Origin: Roseateles sp. YR242
GTDB taxonomy: Bacteria > Pseudomonadota > Gammaproteobacteria > Burkholderiales > Burkholderiaceae_C
DNA length: 64,000 nucleotides
Direction: 5' to 3'
Assembly: GCF_900109745.1 (NCBI RefSeq)
Contig: NZ_FOAV01000017.1
Location: 36,802 to 100,801, forward strand
The position numbers and the translations under genes were made by a program. The stretch's first letter is position 1. Each line of letters starts with the position of its first letter. Shown in pieces: positions 7,571 through 16,744 of this stretch. The notes below the pieces were generated by a model. That model ran no database searches. It had not been told where the DNA came from and saw nothing but the letters and a program-made list of their open reading frames with translations.

Positions 7571-9127
7571 CTAAGCCGCCATCTTCAGGCCCGCGCGGTT
7601 CAACATCTGGTCGATGAGATCGCGGTGGCGGGGCATGTCCCGTACCGCATGCGCGCCCAACTGGGCAATCGTGCTGAACTCCCGTCGCGCTTCGTCCGCA
7701 CGGCGCCACGCGTGCCGCGCACCTTGCAGCAGCGTGTCGTACTCCATTCCGTACAGCACGTATTGCCAGCTCGCGGGCAGGTACATCTCCACGTCGGTGA
7801 TGAAGTCCAGCCGCTGGGGCGGCCGGTGGCGCCACATGGCGAGCTTGTCGCGCAGGCTGTCGGGGAAGGAGGCTGGGTCGGCGTTGTCCCGCCAGAAGGC
7901 GGTGTCTCGACGCTGGGTGAGGCCGTAGTGCATCTTGATGAAATCCACGATGCGGGCGTAGCGATCGGCCATGAAACGATTGAAATGCCGCGCCACTGGG
8001 GCCGTGTCGCCATCAAACGGGAACAGCTGCGCAATCAGGTAAGCCGCTGTTTCGATCAACCCGATGCCGGAGGATTCCAGCGGTTCCAGGAAGCCGCCGG
8101 ACAGCCCCACAGCCACGCAGTTCTTCACCCACTGGGTCTCGCGATAACCGACGTTGAGTGTGAGCTTGCGAGGGCTCAATGCCTCCGCCGCCGAGCCGAT
8201 ATAACGGCGCAGCTCACGCTCCGCCGCGTCGTCATCGGTGTGCCGGCTGCTGTAGACATGGCCGATGCCGCGCCGCTCCTGCAGGCCGATGTCCCAGATC
8301 CAGCCATTCTCCTGGGCCGTTGACAGGGTGCAGGAAGCGATCGGAGCATCAGGCCGGTCGTAGGGCACCTGCATTGCGAGTGCGCGATCGACGAAGAGCA
8401 CATCGTTCAGCGAGGTGAAGGGCGATCCAAGCGCCTCGCCGATGAGCCGCGCGTGGAAGCCGCTGCAATCCACATACAGCCCGGCGCGAAGCACGCCCGC
8501 CTCGCGGGTGTGAACGGCCGCAATAGCGCCCTGTTCATCGAGGTCCACGCGGTCCACGGTTGCAATGAGGCGCTGCACCCCCAGCACCTGGGCTTGCTCG
8601 GCCAGCAGCCCGGCAAAACGGCCGGCATCGAAATGGTAGGCGTAGTTCAGCGGGCCCAGGTAGTCGCCATCCGTCACGCGCTTGGGGCCGTGGCGCGCTT
8701 CCACCACGGCCTTCTGCAGCGTCACGGCTTCGGCGAAAGCGCGTTCCGGCCCGGCTTCACCCATCAGCCAGTAGGGCAGTAGTTCGGGCGCACCGGGTCG
8801 CTGGCTGGGCAGGCTGAACGGATGAAAGTAGTGGTCGCTGCCCTCCGCACCGGGAGGCCGTACCCAATGGTTGAACCGCACCCCCTGCTTGAAGGTGGCC
8901 GAGCAGGCCTGCAGGAAGCGCGCTTCTGGAATGCCGATGGCCGACAGCGTCCCGCGGATGGAGGGAAAGGTGCCTTCACCCACGCCGATGATCCCGATGT
9001 CGCTGGACTCCACCAACGTGATGCGCACGCCGCCATGCGCCGTGCCCAGCTGCTGCGCCAGGAATGCCGCCGTCAGCCAGCCGGCGGTGCCGCCGCCGAC
9101 GATGAGAATGTCGTCAATTGCCTTCAT
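7571..9127 (-). CDS. Flavin-dependent tryptophan halogenase-like protein
   Basis: A 518-residue protein of the tryptophan halogenase superfamily. It has the FAD loop GGGTAGW (about residues 9-15), the GVGEGTFPSI segment (about 48-57) and TFKQGVRF, which keeps the lysine that in true halogenases steers the hypohalite. The WxWxIP halogenase motif is altered to WIWDIG. Members of this superfamily are common next to TonB receptors and glycoside hydrolases in proteobacterial sugar loci, where their substrate is unknown. It is divergent from the TonB receptor gene and the two probably share operators. Start chosen at the ATG before KAIDDILIVGGG. Confidence 0.85.
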   Translation of the reverse strand: MKAIDDILIVGGGTAGWLTAAFLAQQLGTAHGGVRITLVESSDIGIIGVGEGTFPSIRGTLSAIGIPEARFLQACSATFKQGVRFNHWVRPPGAEGSDHYFHPFSLPSQRPGAPELLPYWLMGEAGPERAFAEAVTLQKAVVEARHGPKRVTDGDYLGPLNYAYHFDAGRFAGLLAEQAQVLGVQRLIATVDRVDLDEQGAIAAVHTREAGVLRAGLYVDCSGFHARLIGEALGSPFTSLNDVLFVDRALAMQVPYDRPDAPIASCTLSTAQENGWIWDIGLQERRGIGHVYSSRHTDDDAAERELRRYIGSAAEALSPRKLTLNVGYRETQWVKNCVAVGLSGGFLEPLESSGIGLIETAAYLIAQLFPFDGDTAPVARHFNRFMADRYARIVDFIKMHYGLTQRRDTAFWRDNADPASFPDSLRDKLAMWRHRPPQRLDFITDVEMYLPASWQYVLYGMEYDTLLQGARHAWRRADEARREFSTIAQLGAHAVRDMPRHRDLIDQMLNRAGLKMAA

Positions 9128-9239
9128 GCCTGCCTGTCTCCGTGTTTGTTGTCTGTGGTGCAAAGGCATCAGTCGTTCGCGATCACCGTGGCCATCGGCC
9201 CTCTGAGCCTGGCCTGGGCCGAAAGCGGACTACGGGTAA

Positions 9240-9270
9240 ATGATAGTGCCCGGAATGACAACGATGTCAA
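9240..9270 (-). promoter_or_regulatory. Predicted halogenase-gene promoter overlapping a LacI operator
   Basis: On the minus strand, TTGACA (9265-9270) and TATCAT (9240-9245) form a promoter with a 19-bp spacer (18 bp if CTATCA is the -10). The -35 lies inside the near-palindrome TGACAACGATGTCA at 9256-9269, so a bound repressor would block RNA polymerase. Confidence 0.5.
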
Positions 9271-9293
9271 TCTTTCCGTTGACAACGTTGTCA
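9256..9293. promoter_or_regulatory. Pair of LacI-type operators
   Basis: Two 14-bp sites, TGACAACGATGTCA (9256-9269) and the perfect palindrome TGACAACGTTGTCA (9280-9293), lie 24 bp apart centre to centre. A central CG with flanking half-sites is the usual LacI-family operator form. Each covers the -35 box of one of two divergent promoters. The regulator encoded at 6475-7542 is the obvious candidate to bind them. Confidence 0.72.
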
Positions 9294-9308
9294 GCCATTG
9301 CCTAGGAT
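9279..9308 (+). promoter_or_regulatory. Predicted TonB-receptor promoter overlapping a LacI operator
   Basis: TTGACA (9279-9284) and TAGGAT (9303-9308) with an 18-bp spacer. The -35 overlaps the palindrome at 9280-9293. The transcript would have a leader of about 110 nt before the receptor start at 9425. Confidence 0.55.
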
Positions 9309-9424
9309 GCAGCCAAATTAGAAGAAACGGAAGCTCTGTACCCCTTGCAGCCGCAGCTCGGGCCAGGAATGCAGTGCTTTCTCAAACCCTTCAAGAGCTT
9401 CTCGAAAGCCACCCAGGAGACAAC

Positions 9425-11896
9425 ATGACAACAGCTTCGTCCCGCCGGCCCGCCATCGGGCTGGTCACTCCCGTCCAGATGGCCGTACTGGCCTTGATGG
9501 CTGGCGCGGTCCACGCCCAGCAAGCCCCCGAGTCGCCGGCACCCCAGGCGGCACCCCAGCAGGAATCGGCGCCGCAGGGCAGCACCAGTGCCACGGCGGA
9601 GGTGAAGGCCGACGGCAAGCAGGCCCTGCCGCAGGTGCTGGTGACGGCCACCAAGCGCAGCACCTCGCTGCAGAAGACACCGGTGTCCGTGACGGCCATC
9701 AACTCCAGCACGCTGGAAGATGCGCACGTGAAGAGCATGCTGGACGTCTTCAACCTGGTGCCCAGCATGCAGGGCACGGGGCAGGGGGACCACGGCATCG
9801 TCAGCATCACGCTGCGCGGCATCGGCAACGACAGCGCCAAGACCGAATACGCGGACCCGGAAGTGGCCCTGTTCGTTGATGGCGTCTTTGCGCCGCGCCC
9901 CGAGGGCGCCGCCACGATGCTGTTTGACCTCGATGGCATCGAAGTACTGCGCGGCCCGCAAGGCACGCTGTGGGGCCGCAACTCCACCGTCGGCACCATC
10001 AACATGAAGACGGCCAAGCCGGTGCTGCGCGACACGTCCGGTTATGTCGAAGGCGGCACTGGCAACTACAGCCGCCTGGGCGTGAAGGGGGCGGTCAACA
10101 TCCCGCTGGGCGACACCGCCGCGGCACGCGTGGCCTTCATCCATGAACAGCACGACGGCTACGTGTCCTACCAGAAGGCGCCCAACGTCGCCCTGGCGGA
10201 CCAGCAGGCCGCTTATGCCACCTATGTGGCCAATGGCGGCACTGCGGTCGGATTCCAGCCGATCAATACGGCCCTTTTTGTGCAGGGCGGCCCCAAGTAC
10301 AACGCCCAGGACCAGACCGCTGCACGTGTGAGCTTCCTGTGGAAGCCCAGTGACAAGCTGCGTTGGGACATCTCGCTGGAGCAGTTCGCCGACCGTGGCA
10401 CGCCATCGATGAGCCTGATGCAGACGCCTCGCGAAGGCGAGAAGTTCTGGTCCGCCCTGATCGACACGGCACCGTCGCTCAAGCGCGATTCGACCTCGCT
10501 GCGCAGCCGGCTCGAATATGACCTCGGTGGCATGGCCCTGGCCTACGTGGCGGGCTACACGCACTTCAAGGGCTCTGGCACCTATGACCAGGACTTTGGT
10601 GTCAACGTGCCCACCAGCTTCACCACCGGTGGTCCGCAACAGGCGGACAACACCGTCTGGAGCAAGTACACCAGCCACAGCCATGAAGTGACGCTGCAGA
10701 GCAATGAGCGCCAGACCATCGACTGGGTGCTGGGCCTGTACTACGCCGCTGAAGACAACGGCATCCGCTTCGACATCCCCATCATGAACGGTACCCAGCA
10801 GGGCACCGTCAGCTGGCAGGGTTCCTTCATCCAGCCGAAGGAGACGGTGGATTCCAAGGCCGTGTTCGGCCAGGCCACCTGGAACCTGACCGAGGCCTTC
10901 CACGTCACCGGCGGTCTGCGCTACACCCACGACGACCGCAAGAACAAGGGCGGCCGCGGCTGGTTCTGGGCCGGTGATGCCACCGCACCGCAGGTGCCGC
11001 TGAACCCCTCGGTGGATCCGACGATCCCGGCCAATGGCTACACCGCCGGCAACATCAACGACGCCCATTACACCGGCAACAAGACCACCTGGCTGGGCCG
11101 CGCCGCCTATGACCTGAGCAAGACGGCGATGGTCTACGGCAGTGTCTCCACCGGCTACAAGTCGGGCGGCTCCGGCGACGGTGGCCTGCACTACGGCCCC
11201 GAAACACTGACCAACTACGAGCTGGGCTACAAGACCACGCTGTGGGACGGCCGCATGACGTTCAACGCCAGCGCCTATCACATGAAGTTCAAGGACTTCC
11301 AGTTCAGCGCACCGGTCATCGTCAACGGCAACCGCCAGTTCGCCTACAGCAATGCGGAAGGTGCCAAGGTCTCCGGGCTGGAACTGGAATCCGCCGTGCT
11401 GATCACGCCGGACGACAAGCTGCAGCTCAGCGCCAGCTACACCAAGACCAAGTTGGGTCAACTGGTGGCGGCCTCCAACGACTACGCCCTGCCCACCTGC
11501 TTCGACACCACGCTGGGTGGCAACTGCGTCAACGTCACGGGCAACGAACTGCCGCACGCGCCCAAGTTCGCGCTGCAGCTGATGTATGAGCACAGCTTCC
11601 CGCTCTCCAACGGGGACAGCGTGGCGCCGCGCATCAGCTACCACTATCAGACCGCGAACTGGCTGTCGGTGTTCAACCTGGGTGATGGCGACCGCCAGAA
11701 GGCTTATTCCACGGCCGACATCAGCGTGCGCTACAGCTCGCAGCGCAACTGGTATGCGGATGTCTTCGTGCGCAACGTGAGCGACGAAAAGATCAAGACC
11801 AGCGCGGGCAGTGCCGGCACCTTTGCCAACCCGATCTGGGTGGCGCAGTACGCCGCGCCGCGCACCTTCGGCCTGAACGCGGGCTACAACTTCTGA
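9425..11896 (+). CDS. TonB-dependent outer-membrane receptor
   Basis: An 823-residue outer-membrane active transporter. The ATG at 9425 follows AGGAG and opens a signal peptide ending at about residue 30 (GAVHA|QQ). After a Pro/Ala/Gln-rich linker comes a TonB-box-like segment (LPQVLVTATKR), the plug domain (GIVSITLRGIGND, LRGPQGTLWGRNSTVGTINMKT) and a 22-strand-type barrel ending in the terminal phenylalanine of GYNF. Context with a LacI regulator and GH1 beta-glucosidase suggests uptake of a beta-glucoside or similar plant oligosaccharide; siderophore import is less likely here. The substrate is inferred. Confidence 0.88.
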   Translation: MTTASSRRPAIGLVTPVQMAVLALMAGAVHAQQAPESPAPQAAPQQESAPQGSTSATAEVKADGKQALPQVLVTATKRSTSLQKTPVSVTAINSSTLEDAHVKSMLDVFNLVPSMQGTGQGDHGIVSITLRGIGNDSAKTEYADPEVALFVDGVFAPRPEGAATMLFDLDGIEVLRGPQGTLWGRNSTVGTINMKTAKPVLRDTSGYVEGGTGNYSRLGVKGAVNIPLGDTAAARVAFIHEQHDGYVSYQKAPNVALADQQAAYATYVANGGTAVGFQPINTALFVQGGPKYNAQDQTAARVSFLWKPSDKLRWDISLEQFADRGTPSMSLMQTPREGEKFWSALIDTAPSLKRDSTSLRSRLEYDLGGMALAYVAGYTHFKGSGTYDQDFGVNVPTSFTTGGPQQADNTVWSKYTSHSHEVTLQSNERQTIDWVLGLYYAAEDNGIRFDIPIMNGTQQGTVSWQGSFIQPKETVDSKAVFGQATWNLTEAFHVTGGLRYTHDDRKNKGGRGWFWAGDATAPQVPLNPSVDPTIPANGYTAGNINDAHYTGNKTTWLGRAAYDLSKTAMVYGSVSTGYKSGGSGDGGLHYGPETLTNYELGYKTTLWDGRMTFNASAYHMKFKDFQFSAPVIVNGNRQFAYSNAEGAKVSGLELESAVLITPDDKLQLSASYTKTKLGQLVAASNDYALPTCFDTTLGGNCVNVTGNELPHAPKFALQLMYEHSFPLSNGDSVAPRISYHYQTANWLSVFNLGDGDRQKAYSTADISVRYSSQRNWYADVFVRNVSDEKIKTSAGSAGTFANPIWVAQYAAPRTFGLNAGYNF

Positions 11897-11982
11897 CGGG
11901 CAGGTGATGGGAGCGCCCGGCCGGAATCGTTCACGCCAGACTGCGCGCCACGGCCGCGCGACTCCCTGCTTTTGTATTTGCC

Positions 11983-13371
11983 ATGAACAGAAAGACCATG
12001 CAGCCTACCGACGCCACCCCCGCCACCGAAACCGCGCTCATCCGTGACCTGATCGCGACCCTGCCCACCGACTTCCAATGGGGCTCGGCCACCAGCGCCG
12101 CGCAGATCGAGGGCGCGGGCCGGGAGGACGGCAAGGGGGAGTCCATCTGGGACCGCTTCTGCGCCCAGCCCGGCCGCATCAAGGACGCCTCCAACATCGA
12201 CGTGGCCTGTGACCACTACCACCGCTACGGTGAGGATGTGGACCTCATGCGCTGGTTGGGCCTGGACGCCTACCGCTTCTCCATCGCCTGGCCGCGCGTG
12301 CAACCGCAAGGCCGGGGAGCCTGGAACGAAGCCGGCTTCGCGTTCTACGACCGGTTGATCGACAAGCTGCTGGAAGCAGGCATCCGCCCGCATGCCACGC
12401 TCTATCACTGGGACCTGCCGCAGGCGCTGGAAGACGGCATCGGCGGCTGGCTCTCCCGCGACGTGGTGCCACTGTTTGCTGAATACGGTGCCGAGGTGGC
12501 GCGCCGCTTCGGCGACCGGCTGGCCAGCATCTCCACGCTCAACGAGCCGTGGTGCTCCGCCACACTGGGCTACGAAACCGCGCAGTTCGCGCCGGGCCAC
12601 ACCAGCCGGGCCGAGGCCGCGCAGGTCTCGCATCATCTGCTGATGGCGCATGGCGCGGCCATCCAGGCGATGCGTGCGGTCGGCCCCAAGGCGCAGTTGG
12701 GCATCGTGCTGAACTTCACGCCCTCCTTCCCAGCGGAACCGCTGCTGGAAGCAGACCGGCGCGCGGCGCGCATTGATGATGGCCTCAGCACGCGCTGGTA
12801 CATGGATCCGGTGTTCCGGGGCCAGTACCCGGCCGACATCATCGAGCACCTCGGAGCGGACGCCCCCAAGATCCAGCCCGGCGATCTGGCCCTGATCCAG
12901 CAGCCGCTGGACTTCCTGGGCGTGAACTTCTACACCCGCAGCTTCATCAGCACGAAGCAGCCCGGCCTGACTCCGCCGGGGGAACTGGGCTTCACCGACA
13001 TGGGCTGGGAGATCTACCCGCAGGCACTGACGCAGCATTTGCTGCGCATCACCCGCGAATACACACCGCCGCCCATCTACATCACCGAGAACGGCATGGC
13101 CAACGCCGATGCGGTGGTGGACGGCAGCGTGCCGGACCAGGCACGCATTGCCTACCTGCGGGGGCACCTGTCGGCCTTGTCACAGGCGGTGGCGCTTGGC
13201 GCGGATGTGCGGGGCTATTTCTACTGGAGCCTGCTCGACAACTTCGAGTGGAACTCCGGCTACCTCAAGCGCTTCGGCCTCTTTCATGTGGACTACGCCA
13301 GCCAGCAGCGCCTGGCGAAGGACAGCGCCCATTGGTACAAGGACCTGATCACGCAGTTCAAGCAGACCTGA
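11983..13371 (+). CDS. GH1 family beta-glucosidase
   Basis: A 462-residue retaining beta-glucosidase of glycoside hydrolase family 1, full length. The acid/base Glu188 (TLNEPW) and nucleophile Glu369 (YITENGM) are both present, as are the substrate-binding segments QWGSATSAAQIEG and DNFEWNSGY. No signal peptide, so it is cytoplasmic and acts on imported glucosides. It follows the TonB receptor by 86 bp and ends at a strong terminator. A start at the internal ATG 15 bases later (MQPTD) is also possible. Confidence 0.93.
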   Translation: MNRKTMQPTDATPATETALIRDLIATLPTDFQWGSATSAAQIEGAGREDGKGESIWDRFCAQPGRIKDASNIDVACDHYHRYGEDVDLMRWLGLDAYRFSIAWPRVQPQGRGAWNEAGFAFYDRLIDKLLEAGIRPHATLYHWDLPQALEDGIGGWLSRDVVPLFAEYGAEVARRFGDRLASISTLNEPWCSATLGYETAQFAPGHTSRAEAAQVSHHLLMAHGAAIQAMRAVGPKAQLGIVLNFTPSFPAEPLLEADRRAARIDDGLSTRWYMDPVFRGQYPADIIEHLGADAPKIQPGDLALIQQPLDFLGVNFYTRSFISTKQPGLTPPGELGFTDMGWEIYPQALTQHLLRITREYTPPPIYITENGMANADAVVDGSVPDQARIAYLRGHLSALSQAVALGADVRGYFYWSLLDNFEWNSGYLKRFGLFHVDYASQQRLAKDSAHWYKDLITQFKQT

Positions 13372-13395
13372 CGCGCGGCTCAAACCGCCCGGAAA

Positions 13396-13429
13396 GAAAA
13401 AAGGCGCACCGTCTGGTGCGCCTTTTTTT
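13396..13429. terminator. Bidirectional intrinsic terminator
   Basis: AAAAAAGGCGCACC, a GTCT loop and GGTGCGCCTTTTTTT form an A/T-flanked hairpin between the convergent beta-glucosidase and M13 peptidase genes. It can serve both strands. Confidence 0.92.
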
Positions 13430-13431
13430 GA

Positions 13432-15450
13432 TTACCAGATCCGGATCCGGTCGTTCGGTGCCTTGTACATCTTGTCGCCTTCCTTGGTCCTGAAGGCCTG
13501 ATGGAAGCCGTCATGGTTCACCGCCGCGCCGTTGGCCCGGAACTCGGTCGGGGCATGCGGGTCGATGGTCAGCAGCGTCAGCTCGCGCTCCTCACGCCGC
13601 TTCTGGCGCCAGGCCTGCGCCCAGCCCAGGAAGAAGCGCTGCTCGCCGGTGTAGCCGTTGATCACCGGGGACGGCTTGCCGCCCAGCGAGCGCAGGTAGG
13701 CCTTGTAGGCGATCTGCAGGCCGGACAGGTCCGCGATGTTCTCGCCCAGCGTGAGCTTGCCGTTCACATGCTTGCCGGGGATGGGCTCGTAGCCTTCGTA
13801 CTGGGCCACCAGCCGTGCACCGATGGCGTCGAAGGCCTTGCGGTCTTCATCGGTCCACCAGTTGCGCAGGGCGCCGTTGCCGTCGAACTGGCTGCCCTGG
13901 TCATCGAAGCCGTGGCTGATCTCGTGGCCGATCACCGCGCCGATGGCGCCATAGTTCACCGCGTCATCCGCCTGGGGGCTGTAGAACGGGGGTTGCAGGA
14001 TGGCCGCCGGGAACACGATCTCGTTCATCGTGGGGTTGTAGTAGGCGTTGACCGTCTGCGGGGTCATCAACCAGTCGCGGCGGTCCACCGGCTTGCTGGC
14101 CTGCGCGGCCTTGCGCTGCCATTCGAAGCGGGCGGCCCGCTGCGCGTTGCCCAGGGCGTCGGCGGCGCGCACGTCCAACGCAGCGTAATCGCGCCAGGTG
14201 TCCGGGTACGCGATCTTGATCATGTACTTGGACAGCTTGTCCTGAGCCTGGGCCTTGGTGGCCGGGGTCATCCAGCTCAGGCCATCGATGGAGCTCTTGT
14301 AGGCCTCCAGCAGGTTGTTGACCAGAGCCAGCATGCGGGCCTTGTCCGCCGCCGGGAAGTAGCGCTTCACATATTCCTGGCCAATGGCTTCGCCAAGCGC
14401 GCCGTTGACGTGCTCCACGGCCTTCTGCCAGCGCGGCTGGTCCACCTTCAGGCCGCTGAGGGCCTGGCCGTGGAAGGCGAAGTGCGCGTCGCGGAAAGCC
14501 TTGGGCAGCACTTCGGCATGCTCGTCCAGCGCATGCAGGGTGAGGTAGAGCTTCCAGTCGTCCAGCGAGGCTTCGCCCAGCAGCTTGGCGGCGGCGGTGA
14601 AGTAGCTCGGCTCCAGCACCACCAGCTTGTCCAGTTGGGGCACCGAGGCGGCGGTGAAGTAGGCCTTCCAGTCGAAGCCGGGCGCCTTGGCGGCCAGCTC
14701 GGCGGGCGTCATCGGGTTGTAGACCTTGGTGGGTTCACGCAGGTCCACCTTGTCCCACTGGGCTTCGGCCAGCGTGTGTTCCAGCGCGAGAACGCGCTGC
14801 GCTGCATCCGCCGGGTCCTTCAGGCCAGCCTGGCGGGCCAGCGTTTCCAGATAGGTGCGGTAGGCGCCGAGGGCCTTGGCCAGGCGCTCGTCATCCTTCT
14901 TGAGGTAGTAGTCGCGGTCCGGCAGGCCCAGGCCGTCCTGGCCAGCCTGCAGACGGTTGGTGCCGGGGTCCTGGTAGTCGGCCTCGATGTCCAGGCCTAG
15001 CGGCGTGCTCACCACCCCGGTGGCCTGGCCGATCCAGGTGGCCAGCTGTTCGCGGGTCTGGATGGCGTTGATGCTGTCCAGCAGCGGGCGGACGCCGGCG
15101 AGGCCGGCCTTGTCGATGGCGTTGGTGTTCAGGTAGGCGCTGAAGTAATCGCCGATCTTCTGGTCATTGCCAGCCTTGGCCTTCTTGGCGGCCAGATCTT
15201 CGGCGATGGTGCGGACCCGCTTGTCCGACAGGTCGCTCAGCACGGTGAAGGCGCCGAAGGAAGATTTGTCGTTGGGGATGGCGGTGTGGCTGAGCCAGTG
15301 ACCGTTGGCGGCGCGGAACAGATCGTCCTGCGGGCGGACCGTCTTGTCCGCACCGGACAGGTCCAGCCCCGACTGCGGCGGAGCGGCCATGGCAAAGGCG
15401 GTGAACTGCATCGCGGCCGCCAGCAGGGTCAGACGAATTGCTTTTTTCAT
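13432..15450 (-). CDS. M13 family zinc metallopeptidase (neprilysin/PepO-like)
   Basis: A 672-residue secreted or periplasmic endopeptidase. The ATG at 15450 begins a signal peptide (KKAIRLTLLAAAMQFTAFAMA). The zinc site HEISH (in VIGHEISHGFDDQGSQFDG) and third ligand ENIADLSG are intact, as is the substrate-binding VNAYYNP segment; the C-terminus NDRIRIW matches the M13 end motif. The family cleaves peptides. No Shine-Dalgarno match stands before the start. It appears monocistronic and convergent with the beta-glucosidase gene. Confidence 0.93.
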   Translation of the reverse strand: MKKAIRLTLLAAAMQFTAFAMAAPPQSGLDLSGADKTVRPQDDLFRAANGHWLSHTAIPNDKSSFGAFTVLSDLSDKRVRTIAEDLAAKKAKAGNDQKIGDYFSAYLNTNAIDKAGLAGVRPLLDSINAIQTREQLATWIGQATGVVSTPLGLDIEADYQDPGTNRLQAGQDGLGLPDRDYYLKKDDERLAKALGAYRTYLETLARQAGLKDPADAAQRVLALEHTLAEAQWDKVDLREPTKVYNPMTPAELAAKAPGFDWKAYFTAASVPQLDKLVVLEPSYFTAAAKLLGEASLDDWKLYLTLHALDEHAEVLPKAFRDAHFAFHGQALSGLKVDQPRWQKAVEHVNGALGEAIGQEYVKRYFPAADKARMLALVNNLLEAYKSSIDGLSWMTPATKAQAQDKLSKYMIKIAYPDTWRDYAALDVRAADALGNAQRAARFEWQRKAAQASKPVDRRDWLMTPQTVNAYYNPTMNEIVFPAAILQPPFYSPQADDAVNYGAIGAVIGHEISHGFDDQGSQFDGNGALRNWWTDEDRKAFDAIGARLVAQYEGYEPIPGKHVNGKLTLGENIADLSGLQIAYKAYLRSLGGKPSPVINGYTGEQRFFLGWAQAWRQKRREERELTLLTIDPHAPTEFRANGAAVNHDGFHQAFRTKEGDKMYKAPNDRIRIW

Positions 15451-15672
15451 CACAGGCGCATGAAGGAGTGCGGGCCAGGCCCGACGGAACGCTCAGCCTA
15501 TGCCAAAAGGCACGCCCTGCCAAAAGCCATGAGCCCCGGGAAACACCCCATTCGCCCACCGACGGTTGCCGTGTCCGCTGGGCGGATGGCGCGTGCGGCG
15601 GCTGAGTGCCGGGGCGAGGCTCCCCCCCGGTCAAGGGGGGGCGAGGTGCGTGAACTGGCGGGCGGCCGCGCT

Positions 15673-16617
15673 TCAGGCGGTCGGGCAGGGCGGCACGCCT
15701 GCAGGCAAGGGTGCGGGCGCGGGTGAGGCGGCTGTGGGCGCCGAGCGGTTGGCCAGCGTGAGCGCGGCGATCACCAGCAGTGCCCCCAGCCATTCCTGGG
15801 CTGACGGATGCTGCCCCAGCGCCACACTCATCAGCAGGGCGGAGACCGGGACGCCGTTCAGGAACAGCGAGGCCCGTGCGGCGCCCAGCTGTCGGACCCC
15901 GTAGTTGAAGGCCAGCACGGCAGCGATCGTGGGAATGGCAGCCACGTAGGCCAGATGAGGCAGTACAGCCGCCAGATCCTCCCGGCTCGGCGCCTGCGAC
16001 CCCCCGGCCAGGGTGGCACCGATGGCAACCAGCAACAGGCAGGGCACGCCTGTGATCGCCGTCAGCGCTGAATATTCCAGTGCGCTGAAGTCCGGCCACC
16101 GCGCAGCGCCCCGGGTGTAGAGCACCCATCCCACCGTACCCAGCAGGGTGAGTGCGTCCCCCGCCAAGGCGTGCGGCGTGGCGTTGCCGCCGCCGGCCAG
16201 GCCGGAGACCAGCACCACACCGCTCAAGGCCAGCACAGCAGCGCCGGCTACGCGCAGCCCCGGACGTTGCCCGTCCAGCACCCACCGAAGCAGCAAGGTG
16301 GTGAGGGGCATGGTGGCCATCAACACCGCCCCATGTGAGGGAACGGAGAGCGACAGGCCGCTCAGCGTCAACACGCCGAAGAAGCCATAACCCAGCACCC
16401 CCAGGCCGGTCAGGGCGCGCCAATGGTGGCGCAGCTTGAGCGCCGGCCGGTCGCCAAAGCGCCACAGCAGCAGCGCCAGCGGCAACACCGCGCAGCTGTA
16501 GCGCAGCGTGGTGAACCACAGGGGCGACACATGGGCCAGCACCGGCTTGCAGACCAGGAACATGCTGCCCCAGGAGCAGGCGGCGAAGAGAAGGGCGAGA
16601 ACAGCAGAGGCGTTCAT
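15673..16617 (-). CDS. EamA/DMT-family transporter
   Basis: A 314-residue integral membrane protein with about ten hydrophobic helices in two EamA repeats (residues about 5-135 and 145-290), the standard form of drug/metabolite transporters that export amino acids or other small molecules. I start at the ATG at 16617 (MNASAVLALLFAACSWGSMF), where the first helix begins; the upstream reading is basic and unconserved. It is divergent from a LysR-type regulator 127 bp away, which probably controls it. Substrate unknown. Confidence 0.88.
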   Translation of the reverse strand: MNASAVLALLFAACSWGSMFLVCKPVLAHVSPLWFTTLRYSCAVLPLALLLWRFGDRPALKLRHHWRALTGLGVLGYGFFGVLTLSGLSLSVPSHGAVLMATMPLTTLLLRWVLDGQRPGLRVAGAAVLALSGVVLVSGLAGGGNATPHALAGDALTLLGTVGWVLYTRGAARWPDFSALEYSALTAITGVPCLLLVAIGATLAGGSQAPSREDLAAVLPHLAYVAAIPTIAAVLAFNYGVRQLGAARASLFLNGVPVSALLMSVALGQHPSAQEWLGALLVIAALTLANRSAPTAASPAPAPLPAGVPPCPTA

Positions 16618-16680
16618 GGCGGCCTTTGGTTGGAACGGCTGTGCAGTCTCCCGCCCGTGTCGGTCATGGGCCATGCGTTT

Positions 16681-16689
16681 GTTCCGAAC
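16681..16689. promoter_or_regulatory. Small palindrome in the LysR/EamA divergent gap
   Basis: GTTCCGAAC is a perfect 4+1+4 inverted repeat in the middle of the 127-bp gap between the exporter and its LysR-type neighbour. It could be part of a LysR-type recognition site, but the support is only position and symmetry. Confidence 0.25.
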
Positions 16690-16744
16690 GGGGCTTTGGC
16701 GAAACCGAACGCGCCCCCGGCGGCCGCGCCGCACAATCGCCGCC

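Noticed and set aside
15622..15641. C7...G7 hairpin between the M13 peptidase and exporter genes as a terminator
   Set aside because: It has no T run on either strand and lies upstream of the peptidase gene. Kept only as a chance GC hairpin.
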